DNA from: Myotis daubentonii
Taxonomy: Eukaryota; Chordata; Mammalia; Chiroptera; Vespertilionidae
Direction of reading: 5' to 3'
Assembly (NCBI RefSeq): GCF_963259705.1
Contig: NC_081847.1
Location: forward strand, 89,360,546-89,424,545
DNA: 64,000 nt
The position numbers were made by a program, and so were the translations under genes. The notes beneath the pieces are model-generated. The model was not told the origin of the DNA. It did no database searches and was given only the letters and a program-made list of their open reading frames with translations. How positions within the stretch are numbered: position 1 is the stretch's first letter; each line of letters begins with the position of its first letter. This document shows positions 46,345-57,543 of the stretch, one piece after another.

Positions 46345-47817
46345 CGTGGCATTCTTAAAATGTCAACAGGAAGAAACAAGATATGATCTAAAATAGGACA
46401 GAATGAACACACATCTTATCCTCAAAAATAGCTGTCAGAGCCAATCCTCAAAGTCCTAAGAAAATGTCTTCAACATTTGTAGAGAAACCACTTCTAACCT
46501 ACAAATCGATGCAGCTAAAGCCACTTCCTGAGAGAAAGGAGACGCTGCTGCGACTGAGTTCCCACACTCGGGCTGTCTCCGGCAACCTGGAAGTCCTCTG
46601 AGAAGAAGGAAACTGACCCCAGAAGGAAACAGTGGGAATTGGCAGTAATGGTGAGGAAATCGGAAGAAAAACACCTCGATTTTATATCAGTGGATTTGAG
46701 TTTTTATCTGTGCTTCACCGGTTGTTACTTAAGGACCTTGTCAACCCGGGTTTTTGTTTATTTCTGGAAAAACGGAAATAAATGGCACATATACATGAAA
46801 CCAGCTGCACTGGAAATAACAATGTGGACACAGTACGTGGTGCCTGAGGAACGTGATAAAATGCAACTTAATCTGAGATGTCATTCCACGGTTCCCTTTA
46901 CTGGGAAACCCTCGCTGCCTTACTCTGTTGAACTGCTTGGAGAACTGAATCAATTATGTCCTTCTCTACTTAACCCTCCCTTCTGGCTAAGAACAGCCTT
47001 ACATCTCTCTCTCTTCTGTGTGCAAATTTTACTTGTGATACCTCTTCTGTAGCTTTATCTTATCCTGTCTTATATCACTGTGCCTTATACATGGGCCTTC
47101 GCTCCCTCCCACAGAGTACTATGCTGCTTAGTTTGTGCGTATCTGTATCGCCCACAATGTCGTGCACAGTGCAATTAGTTGCTCATGAACGCTGCTCAAT
47201 ACGTGTTCAGTTCAATTGAATTAAAATGATGGAATGAAAGTTGAGTGAGTGAATGGATATTTACTAATGTGTTACTTTGTGGTAGAAATTAGTTGGGAGA
47301 TAAGCTAATTTTTATTGTCTACTATGTGTTTCACAGTATTCTGCAATTGGCATTTGAACTTAAAAGCTACCACTGACTGAAAATCTAGCCTAATATATTT
47401 TAAATCTTTAGGGAGATTTTTCCACTAAACAAGACAATTATATAACATTTAATTTTTATAACATTTAATTTTTACTCTCTTTAATTCTTGAAACAGTATT
47501 TTAAACATTTTCATCTACTTGTCAATTATTGTGACTAGGTAGTGACATTAAATGTATAAATAGGTATTTGTATAGTTTTAGGTTTCACATGTAAACTGTT
47601 AGGGGGAAGATGCTGTGATCCACAATAATCATAAGTGTATATAGTCACTTTTTTTCAGAATTAAAAGATGCTTCCTCATGGAGATTTAGATACGTGTTCA
47701 CTTAGTTAAAAGTGAAAATATCATTTTGGTTGATAATTTCAGTTATCTTATTTTGCTCAGAGGTATTTTCAGATGACATTAACTAAACTGGACTTCTAAG
47801 TATCAACTCTAACACTT
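46345..47817. other. Intron, nothing recognised
   Basis: A 137-codon frame at 46639-47052 has no recognised homology. An L2-like tail may lie near 47140-47225. Otherwise AT-rich. Confidence 0.45.
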
Positions 47818-48150
47818 TCTATATATATAAAAGCCTAAGTGACCATTATGACCGAATGACCAGAATGACAGGAATGGCCGGTTGACCAGTTGCTATGATG
47901 CGCACTGACCACCAGGAGGCAGACGCTCAATGCAGGAGCTGCCCCATGGTGGTCAGTGCGCTCCCGTAGCCAACTTCCTACGGCCCCTCCCCACAGCTGG
48001 CCCAGCCCCAATGGGCCTCGATTGGGGGCGGGGCCGGCTGTCCAACCTCCTGCAGCCCCTCCCCCCAGCTGGTCTGGCCTCAATGAGTCCTGATTGCTGT
48101 CCAGACTAAGGGACCCCACCTGTGCACAAATTCGTGCACTGGGCCTCTAG
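47818..48150 (+). mobile_element. HeliBat-type Helitron, 333 bp
   Basis: The 5' end is TCTATATATATAAAAGCC and the 3' end has gtgcacaaattcgtgcactg, then gggcctCTAG and T at 48151. The interior has the block cactgaccaccaggaggcag. The base before the 5' end is T, not the usual A. Confidence 0.9.
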
Positions 48151-51100
48151 TATAAGTATATAAGTATATGTACGTACCAACTGTTATTCCCCATGCATTT
48201 GTGAAAGATCATTATTAATGGTCAATAATGTTTTAAAATTAAGGCCAAAGCATAGAGCATCACTTCATAGAAAAATATGTATAATCAAACCCTCAATGAA
48301 GATTAATTTGCATGTTTGTTACAAACATGTTTTCAAGCTCCTTTGAATTAGTCAAGAGAATTTTCTAGAGAAACTGGAGAAAGTCTAATGGTTCACATAC
48401 AGCTGAGTCCAAGTGCTCAAATGCCAGGGGTTTGATGCTCCCCCATTTCTTATCTATGCTTCTTTGTGCAATGCTTGACCTCTCAGGTGGTCCTTGCTAC
48501 CTGCTGGGAAATGTTGCATTAGCAGATCTTAACCTCTGTTCTTAAAACTCAAAATCTAAGAGCAGTCTCCCAGCTTCAGGTCCTGGTTCCCATGAAAGGA
48601 CTTGGATTGGCCCTTTTTGGATCATAAGTCCATCTCTTGGGTTAGTCACTGGGAATAAAGTGATGAGCTCCATGATTGTCTAATCCTAAATCATGTGGCC
48701 AGGGTCAGGCCAATGAGACACTTTGCTTACCATTTCCACCAAAACTGTACAGGATGAGGTCGGGACAGTCGAACTGCTATTTTAGCCCACATTCACCATC
48801 CTTACCTGAAATATTGGATTATCTCAGGTTCCGAATTCAGAACTTTTCAGATTTTGGAAACATGATAGAGTATAGATTCTGATTATTGCATAACAGCAAG
48901 AATCTGGGAAAACATCCCATATACAAATTTATTATTTCTGCCACAAAACATATGACTATGCCCAGAAAGTAGGAAAAAGAAGGATTGTAGGTATTCTCAT
49001 GTCATTTTTATGCCAATTGAGTTTGCCCCAAGTTTTTAAAAATCTTTGTTTGTACAATATTAGGATTTCGGGATTGCCAGTAAAGTTTGAGAGTCTACAC
49101 TACACATACTTGGTTGGATGTGTGTCATCCCCTGCGTGCTAGGCACCATGTTAGCTTGTACAGTGAAGTCTATGATGGCAGAGACAGCTGTGTTTGCCTC
49201 CATGTCTTTGGACTTGGCATAGCTCCTGACATGTAGGACGTACTCATTAAATATGCTTGTTGAATAAATAAGTGAGGCTATCAGTGATTTTTGTGTACAT
49301 TGCTTCATGGAAGTAATGCTAACAACTGCTCCATGACATAGAGATTATTTTTTCTATTCAGAACTTACCGAACGAACCTCAGTTTTGCCATTTATAAAAA
49401 GGGAGATAATGATACTTGGCAAGATGAGTGAAGCTCAGAGAGATTAAATAGCAAATTGGTCAGACAGATTGCAATTAGTTGATTACAGAGTAATCGCCTC
49501 GTCCATCTGACTTCGTTGCTGAACTGTTAGGTTATTCCACTGATGTCTACAGATGCCGCTACCTAGTTAGTTAACCAAAGGGTCCCTTAGGAGCTGGAAC
49601 ATTCTGTTCTGCCTGTAACAGTTACGCATTTAGGTGCAGAGATACCATTTTGGGGAGATAGGGTATGCATATCATCCGAGCTACCGAATTCTTAAATTAC
49701 ATATTTTTCTAAGATATCAAGATAAGAAGAAACAGTCTTTATTTCGGCCCTCCCTAAACTCTGACTAGTGGATAATTTGCTTTAATTATTTTGAAGGAGC
49801 TCATTCTACTTATCATCTTGGGTAGATGTCACTGTTGCTCTCAGTCTGGCCTTGTCTAATATGTGATTAAGCTATACTTCAACATCAGAGCCTGCACACA
49901 TTAATAAATTAACCCGCGAACAGAATCTTACATTTTTTTTATTTCTTTGTACATTTTTATAATTTTAAAAATCCTAAAGCATCTCACATGTACAGCAGAA
50001 ATGCAGAGGACGCTAGCATTGTTTAGAGCAAAAACTGGAATAGTTTGTTGGTGTGGTGGTAAGAGTTACACACACATATAAGGAAAGACTCATTTACATT
50101 GTGCCAACAGCAATCACATCTTAAGTCCCCAATTAAAATGTGATTTTTTTTTTTAACTCCAAAAGCTCCATGTGACTGTGTAGCCATCTGTTTAATGTAA
50201 CAGCCGCCACTGCTTTGGGCATAGATAATTATTAGGATGAGGACAGTGCTGGGGAAAGATCACATCTCAGTTGAAAATGACAGTTAATTAAGAGGTAATT
50301 AGGGAGGGGTGCTTAGCATTATATTATATCCTGGGAAAGAAATCAGTATCCAGTCTTATCAATCTAGGTATAAGTCATGTAGCGTATAAGACTATACATT
50401 TTGAATCATTATTTTAAAATCTAATATGTACATTAAAATATGTATTAATAAATAGCATATTTACTGAACTATAGTCAATCAGGGGAAGTATTGTTTTCAT
50501 AAATTATTTTTTGAATTGTTTGCATTTGTTTTTGGGTGGTGGTGTTTTTTTTTTTTTTTTTTTTGTCAAAATATTTTTTATCTCAAGTTACTACATGGAA
50601 GTTTTGTGTCATCTGGCTCCCCGTACTGCTGTGCGGGCATCTTCAGCCCACATCTCTGGAGGAATCCATGACCACAGCCCTGCAGCACACAGATTCCCCT
50701 GAGGAGAGCCTGTGAAAGCACTGTGGCCTGAAGGTAGCCGTTCTAGGATATTGTCCGAGACATACAACCCATGGTTCAATTCGCTGAAGCACTTCTTACA
50801 CGCCAGAGGGAGCGAAATGAATCAAGTAGCATAAAGCTATGCTCAGATTCATTCATTTACCAGAAAAGAAAAAAAGAAAAAGAAAAAAGGCCGTGTCTCT
50901 GTGGGTTCAGAGGCTTCTAATAAATAGCATCCATACAGGTTTTAGTGTGAGGCTTTGAAAACCCTAATGTACGTCACTGTACATTCTAGATTCCCAAAGG
51001 ATCTTTTATTTTTTAATTTCATATTTATCTCATCTGGTTTAATTTTCATGTTGTTTCTTATCTTTCATTTGCTTATCATCATTTAAACAAACCGTTCAGT

Positions 51101-51652
51101 GTCATTAAGGACTTCATCTTTCAGTTAGATGATTTTGTATGTAATTATCGGAAAAGAGATGAAAAACTTCCTTGATTATCACAAATGATAAGAGTTGAAA
51201 ACAACTGGTAATTAGGAGCTTGGTTTGGGGAGTTAATTTCTATGTGGGCTACATAGAAGATGGATGTGCCTGTTAAATTGATATTCACTCACATTTTAAA
51301 AATAAAACATGTAGGCAGGAATACATCTCACATCTAAAACATCACATTTTTGTTGTATCAGAATGGTTTTAGTACTGCTTTTTAGTTTGTGTTTAAGCTG
51401 AACTCCTTTTTAAAGGTTTTAATCATATCAGTGGTCCCAACTTAGACTGTAAGTCTTCATAAATATCTCATGTTGATGTTGTTTGACATGGTCTGAGTGT
51501 CTGTCAGGTTTTCCAGCTCTGTTCCAGCCCTGTCCCTTGTTGTTGTTCGGCTGTGTCATACGTCATGAAAGAACTGAAGGACTTGTCTTATTTGCTAAGC
51601 CTAGTCAGCACTCTTTTCACCACCTCTCAAACTCCAGCTTCATGGCCTAGAC
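48151..51652. other. Intron, few repeats
   Basis: Mostly AT-rich unique-looking sequence. An L2-like tail is at about 49220-49270 and a poly-T at 50546-50564. 50225-50310 holds several TAATTA/TTAATTAA-type sites. No gene is supported. Confidence 0.45.
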
Positions 51653-51804
51653 CAGGGGTCGGCAAACTGCGGCTCGCCAGCCACAGGCGGCTCTTTGGCC
51701 CCTTGAGTGTGGCCACGAAGTTTCAATCACACTATACGTGCGCGCCCGCACGTGGTATTTTGTGGAAGAGCCACACTCAAGGGCCCGCAGCTTGCCGACC
51801 ACTG
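51653..51804 (+). mobile_element. Non-autonomous hAT element, 152 bp
   Basis: The ends are CAGGGGTCGGCAAACTGCGG and gcagcttgccgaccactg. The 8-bp duplication is gcctagac (51645-51652) and gccgagac (51805-51812). Same family and same length as 14969-15120, opposite direction. Confidence 0.95.
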
Positions 51805-52050
51805 GCCGAGACTAAGTCCTCGCCACAGTGGAGTTCTGGGAATGAATGACGGATCTGTGTCCACCCAGAGCCTTACCTCTAACTAGCATTCATTTTTCCA
51901 TCTTTGCAATTTCCATTTCCTCTTTTATTTAAATAAGTTGGAGTAAGTGGACGCTCCTGCACGTCCCGTGAGCTCCTGAGACGAGCGTGGGCCTCTGGAT
52001 GATACTGTTAATAATTTGTTCACGTTTTCTCTCTCTCTCTTTTTTTGTAG

Positions 52051-52164
52051 TCGCGACCTATCCCTTCCCACCTTACCTCAGCAGTTGCAGAGAGCATCCT
52101 GGCCTCGGCCTGTGAGAGCGAGAGCAGAAATGCTGCCAAGAGGATGCGCCTGGAGAAGCAGCAG
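52051..52164 (+). CDS. NOL4: NOL4 internal coding exon (last in window)
   Basis: Coding exon of 114 nt and 38 codons, phase 0 at both ends. A long pyrimidine tract ending tttttttgtag closes at 52050. The donor gtactg starts at 52165 and is weaker than the others because positions +4 to +6 depart from the usual aagt. It begins [16 protein letters not shown] and ends [13 protein letters not shown]. It matches NOL4 with one Arg-to-Lys change (memory of human). The KRMRLEK cluster near the end could be part of a nuclear localisation signal (inference). The next NOL4 residues (starting DESAPADKQ in human, from memory) were not found by eye before base 64000, so the following exon lies outside the window. 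Confidence 0.95.
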
Positions 52165-53389
52165 GTACTGCGCCGCGTGGGGCCGGGGCACCCAGCCAGC
52201 ACGTGCGGCTCGGTGAGCCTCCTGTGCAAGCTGAATGGGTGGATTTTGAAGTTCACAAAGACAGGGCTTTTGTGTCTTTCTGATAAGAATTTAAACTTGA
52301 CATTGAAGGTTCGTGAGCGCCATGGAGACCTAACAACCCAGATGTTCTGTGGTGGAAACCGGACAGTTGTAAACGGAGGGGTTACCATTCTGTATGGCAT
52401 CCTCTCTGAAGGCTGCTTGGTCAAGTCATGGGTCCTAAGTGATCACTTACAATGCTTCTGTCAGTGTTCCTGGTTGGTCATGCTAAGGGCCTGATTGTGT
52501 TCATTCTTCATGAGCATCAACTTGTCATGTCATCCCTGTGGCCCAGCTGCGAAGTGGCAGCATGTGGCGCTGGGGGTGGCGAGAGCACCACATAATGGGG
52601 CCGATGGGAAGTCCATACTTGGGGACACGACATAATGGAAGTCCATATCCCCGGCTCACTCCCTCATTCGCGAATCATTCACTACGTGCCGTCAAGCGTA
52701 CTCCTGTGTCTCTTTCCTCAGGGAGGATGTCCGGGGCTGTGGTGTGAGTGTGTTTTGTTCGTTGTTCCCTGGGGTTTCACTCAGTTTCTCCCTTGCTTTA
52801 TCTACATCTTTCTGTCTCCCCTCCTTGTGTCTGGTATGTCTGTCTTTTTTTTATTTTTCTCTCTAGCCCTCTTCCTTAATTATCCATAATACAAAATTAA
52901 ATTAGAGCATAGAATTTAAATATTGCCCATAATGTAAGTATTGCACATAGAAGTGTGCTGTATTCTTACTTTTAAATTATTTTTACAACAAATGACGGCG
53001 TGCTTCATATTTTTAATTGATATTGGGATGGGAAGATTAAATTGTTAATCCAATTTTGTTTTTCCTTTGAGCCAATGAAAATAGAAAAATAAATGTTTTT
53101 CTATTCCAGGCTTAAATATTGAAAAGTGTTTCAGAATGGCAGTATTTTAAATTCAATATGCCTGTTATTAATATGGCGTGTGTTAATAATTTTAAACAAT
53201 GCAAGAGATGAAGCCTGTAGTTAAATAAAAAATAGTATTGGCTTCAGATAAAATTTATATATGAAAAAGCTAACTTTGAATTTGCTAATAATTCTTTGCT
53301 AAGTGTTTATTCACGTATTCATGTTCTCAGTTGTGACTTTTATCATTATTATAATTCTAAACTTTATACTACAATGAGTTATAGTACTA

Positions 53390-53520
53390 CAAATGGTGGG
53401 GCAAAAGTAGGCTTACAGTTGTGAGTATGCAAAATAGAGTTTATTCTTGTATTATTATTTATTAATTATTGTATTATTTTCATATGAACAATGGTAGGCC
53501 TACTTTTGCCCGACCCTACC
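53390..53520. mobile_element. Mariner-type MITE
   Basis: Inverted ends ggtggggcaaaagtaggc and gcctacttttgcccgacc border a short AT-rich core (gagtttattcttgtattatt). This is a known bat mariner MITE pattern. Exact ends and TA duplication are not resolved. Confidence 0.75.
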
Positions 53521-53539
53521 ACCTTGTGTAGTGATGGAG

Positions 53540-53770
53540 ATTACACATTTTGGCGTTAAATACATCTGATTTTGAGTCTCAGCTGTACTCTTACTAATTG
53601 CGTAACTTTCAGAAAACTATTTCAATTCTCTCTACCTCTATTTCTTCGTATGCAAGATAAAAAGCATAGCAGTATTAGTCCTATAGGGTTGTTATGATAA
53701 CTCTAAATGACAGATTTATGTTATGTACTTAGCATTTTGCTGGGCTCATAGTAAGTATCAATGAATCAGC
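53540..53770. repeat. MIR-like ancient SINE
   Basis: catctgattttgagtctcag, attgcgtaactttcagaaaa, gcaagataaaaagcatagca and gggctcatagtaagtatc are in MIR order. Confidence 0.65.
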
Positions 53771-53852
53771 CTAGAAAAGATGATTTTAACTGATGTTCTA
53801 GCTTTTCTGTTGCATCAATATAAGTAAAACTAAAAAAAACATTATTTGTACT

Positions 53853-53907
53853 ATCTCTTTCATAAATAGACCGAGTTTTAAAATCAGACTCGGTCTATTT
53901 GAGAGAT
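53853..53907. repeat. Hairpin, perfect 13-bp stem
   Basis: aaatagaccgagt (53864-53876) and its exact complement (53888-53900) surround an 11-nt loop. An outer 6-bp stem (atctct 53853-53858 with agagat 53902-53907) lies beyond a small internal loop. Confidence 0.9.
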
Positions 53908-54684
53908 TATAATTCTAGATATTTCAATGGCAGGATTCTGGGATTCAGTGGGCTCTCCTGGTTATCGTCTTGCCATATAGTCATTTAGTCTACACTCTAG
54001 AATATTCCTGCATTGTGCCAGTCATATGTAGAGTTGTTATGACTGATTCATCTTAAGTATTACCTATGACATCATTCTGTAATATCCCTCAAAGCTGTTC
54101 ATCCCCCACTATGTGGTCAATTACTTGACCACTGTTGGCCTAATCTGTGAAATCGGCATGTGAATATCAAACGCACAGATTTATCTTGAGGATTTAAGAA
54201 GGCAGTGCATGTGAAAGCACAGTATGTTTCATAGTGTAAAGATGTATGATATCCACCATTTGCTTGAGTACTTCAAGGGGTACGGAAATCCCACCCCCAG
54301 AACTAAAGGCCTGCTTGTTACTGAAGCACAGGTGCTGTTGGCAGACAGCTGGAGTCATTCCCATGGCCTTTCCTTGGGCTCAGGTTTGCTTCCTGGAGCT
54401 TCTACCCATTGAAGAAAAACTCACAATCATGAGGCGTGTGACTTCTCACTACTGTCCTGGGAGTAGGGACAAGAATGGGTGGGGACCAGTTGGCCTTCAC
54501 CCTACTTCCCATATGAGCCCTTTCTCCTCCGTCCTCAGACACAGTGCTCGTTTATGGCCCGGCTCTGTCACCTGGGAAGGCGGGATGTCCAGTGTCACCC
54601 CCATAGCCGTGCTCTTTCCGGGCCCTGCAAGGGCTCAGTGTAGGATTCATGAGAAATACGGAAGGAATGACAAAAAAACACAGC

Positions 54685-54870
54685 TTAGGATTTATTAGAA
54701 ATCTGATAGGCACTTTACAGACGTTTCTCTCATTTAGCATTTTCAACAACCCCATGAGAGCAGGCATTATTATTCTCATTTACAGAGGAGGGAGCTGAGG
54801 CCGAGAGAAGTGGGGCGGTTCGTACAAGGTTGCTCAGCTGCGTGAGCAAGTCCGGGTATAAGTTCACATG
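54685..54870. repeat. MIR-like ancient SINE
   Basis: gcattttcaacaaccccatg, attctcatttacagaggagg and gagctgaggccgagagaagt are in MIR order. Confidence 0.6.
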
Positions 54871-55500
54871 GCCTGAGGCTGACACTCGCCATCTCTCCGC
54901 GACCCTGTCCCTTCGTGTTGTGTTCATTGAGGGAAAACCCATGTTCAGGAACCAGCTCTTCAGTCTCGTCCCATCTGTGCCTCTGCTCAGTGTTTTTGGC
55001 AGTGCGGCTTCTGTTGGAAAACTCTGCTTCCTTCACAGAGACTTTTCCTTCTTCATAGCAACAGGCCTCCCCAGCGAGCAGAGTTACTCCGAGATGGTGT
55101 TCTGTCTCCATATGCGCTTGACCGAGGTTCCCGCCTTTCCAAAGTGCTTCGCATCCTCAGAGACACTGGTCATGCGCTGAGAGTGCTGGCTTCCTGAGGG
55201 AGTTTTACTTTAAAATGTCGGCACAACTTCTTACTGTGAATTCTGCAGACCTCATTGGACACGCCACACAGAGGCTTCTGCTGGGGATTCTGCACTTCCC
55301 GCCACAGCAGGCGGTGGGGCATCCTCTCCCGATGGGACCCAAACCCTCTCTTTGCACAGGTAGAAGCAGCCAGAGTTCTTGAGGGCTGGCAAGGAGGTCA
55401 TCTTTGGCCGTGAGCATTCTTAACCCAACTCACGAGTCTTGGACTTTGCCGGTGACTCAGAGATTCGTCACTGACCCCCTGTCTTTCTGTAAGACAGAGG
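54871..55500. other. Intron, nothing recognised
   Basis: Moderate GC with overlapping short frames on both strands. No homology recognised. Confidence 0.45.
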
Positions 55501-55508
55501 GTCTAAAA

Positions 55509-55722
55509 CAGGGGTCCTCAAACTTTTAAACAGGGGGCCAGTTCACTGTCCCTCAGACCGTTGCAGGGCCGGACTATAGTTTTTTTTAAAAAAAAAAAAA
55601 AACTATGAACAAATTCCTATGCACACTGCACATATCTTATTTTGAAGTAAAAAAACAAAACGGTAACAAACACAATATTTGTATTTGCATGTGGCCCGCG
55701 GGCCGTAGTTTGAGGACCCCTG
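55509..55722. mobile_element. Non-autonomous hAT element, 214 bp
   Basis: The ends are CAGGGGTCCTCAAACTTTTA and gtagtttgaggacccctg. The 8-bp duplication is gtctaaaa (55501-55508) and gcctaaaa (55723-55730). An A run sits in the middle. Confidence 0.94.
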
Positions 55723-55730
55723 GCCTAAAA

Positions 55731-57160
55731 CCTGGACAGTTAAAACCTGGGTTCTATTGAGCCGCACGCCTGCCTGCTTGCCGCCCGTGGTGAGCCTCAG
55801 GTAGGGCTGTCAGTGTGTATGCCCTTCTGAGTTTGTGAAGCTTGATGAATCAGGTGCATTTGAAAAGCTCTTCTACCTGTGCACATGAGCGGTGCTGTGG
55901 ACGGGTGAAGCGCCTTTCCTGCAAGCCCACCTCGGCCAGGATCCGGAGGAGGCATGTTACCATGTAGCCTCGGCCCTGCAGCAGGCCCGGGGCCAGGACG
56001 TGCGGCACCTCTTGCTCCATTAGGAGTCCGTTATCTCAGAGCTGAGGTCAGCCTGCAGCGCGTTGCAGAATATATTCAGCATCACATTTCTGTTCACATG
56101 AAAACCTAGACTTTCTAACGTATCTAGGAAATTGTTCCACACTCTGACACTTCAAAAAGATGGGCAATCTCAGCCTTCCCTTTCATAATTCTGTGACACC
56201 GCACATGTGAAAAAATTGTCTTTTTCTCTGCCTCTGCTGTTTCATTACTTTTTCCTCAAAAACAAAGAGATCTCAGTGTTCTTGGTGACAATTTAACTAA
56301 CTAGACAGAGGCAGGGAATCAAACCAGCACCCTCTGTGTGCATGGGACAACGCTCAGCTAACGAGAACATACCAGTCTGGCCAACGGTTTCTCTCTTTTA
56401 TGGACAGGACTCTGAATCTGGAAACTTCATTTCTTTTGGGTGACATGTATGGGTTTGGGGGAGAAAGTAGGAAGCAGCCTCAATTTCTGATTTTTTTTTT
56501 TCCTTTCTGTTGCTCATTTGTATTCTGGCTTCATTGAGAATTCTCCCACATTTTTATAGAAATTATTTTTTTTTAAAACTTTGGGCACATCTTTAGCTTA
56601 GGGTGTTATTAATTTCAAGTTGATAAATGTCAGTACGTGAGTAGGTGGTTTGAATTCAGACAGAGAAATTCAACATGTTATGTTGATACACTTCTCAGTG
56701 CCAAAGTCAGGAGAACATATGGTTTCCTAGGTTCTCCATGAAGACAGCATTTTCATTAATATCACTTGTTTTACAACCACTTATTTTTAGGCTTAGCGGA
56801 TAAATGAAGAATCTGACATATTTGGTTTATGCCAATATATTCCTTTTTTTGTAATTTGTTTTCTCATAATCTGTTCATTCCTTGCCCTGTCTCTTCTCTT
56901 TAACCACGTTAAAACCTATTAGTTACTCTGGAAAAATATAATGTTTTGTGTATTGGGGAAATTTAGTCATAGTCACAAAGTTTTTATAAAATTAGCTAAT
57001 GCAATAGCCGGGCAAATGGAACTGTGCTTCCTGCGGAGACTGGTGTTTGGCACGGTTCATGGGGGACCGCAGCCACGAGGCACGCATGCTGCTCCGTTAC
57101 CCAGCACTTAGGAGAGCAGGGCTTCCGGAGAGCTGGTATTCCAGGCAGCTGAGGACTGCT
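55731..57160. other. Intron, mostly unclassified
   Basis: A reversed Ves-like head fragment may lie at about 56310-56390 (gcagggaatcaaaccagcac, cagtctggccaa). The rest is unclassified. Confidence 0.4.
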
Positions 57161-57164
57161 GCCT

Positions 57165-57282
57165 TTCTTTTTCTTTATTGATTAAGGTATTACATATGTG
57201 TCCTTCTCCCCCCATTGCCCCCCCTCCACCCCCTCCACTCATGCCCTCACCCCCCTGGTATCTGTGTCCATTGACTGCCACC
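57165..57282 (-). mobile_element. L1 3'-end fragment, antisense
   Basis: tctttttctttattgattaa, ggtattacatatgtgtcctt and a long C-rich run are the reversed 3' UTR of a vesper-bat L1. Confidence 0.75.
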
Positions 57283-57299
57283 TTTTAAAATGCTTTTGT

Positions 57300-57530
57300 T
57301 TCCCTAACCGGTTTGGCTCAGTGGAGAGAGCATCGGCCTGTGGACTCAAGGGTCCTCCTGGGTTCGATTCCGTTCAAGGGCACGTACCTTGGTTGCGGGG
57401 ACATCCCCAGTGGGGAGTGTGCAAGAGGCAGCTGATCGACGTTTCTCTCTCATCGATGTTTCTAACTCTCTGTCCCTCTCCCTTCCTCTCTGTAAAAAAT
57501 CAATAAAATATATTGTAAATAAAATAAAAT
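57300..57530 (+). mobile_element. Ves SINE, sense
   Basis: The head is ccctaaccggtttggctcag, with ggttcgattccgttcaaggg and tail aataaaatatattgtaaata. A perfect 13-bp duplication aaaatgcttttgt lies at 57287-57299 and 57531-57543. Confidence 0.97.
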
Positions 57531-57543
57531 AAAATGCTTTTGT

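Larger units (their letters stand above)
38312..52050 (+). other. NOL4: NOL4 intron, 13,739 bp
   Basis: It is phase 0, from gtgagt at 38312 to gtag ending at 52050. It contains the repeats listed in this span. 38312-40142 has no element I recognise. Confidence 0.9.

Noticed and set aside
46639..47052. 137-codon frame
   Set aside because: No recognised homology and no splice or transcript signals. Chance open frame is more likely.
52144..52494. 116-codon frame after the exon at 52051
   Set aside because: It is a different frame running into the intron, with no homology.
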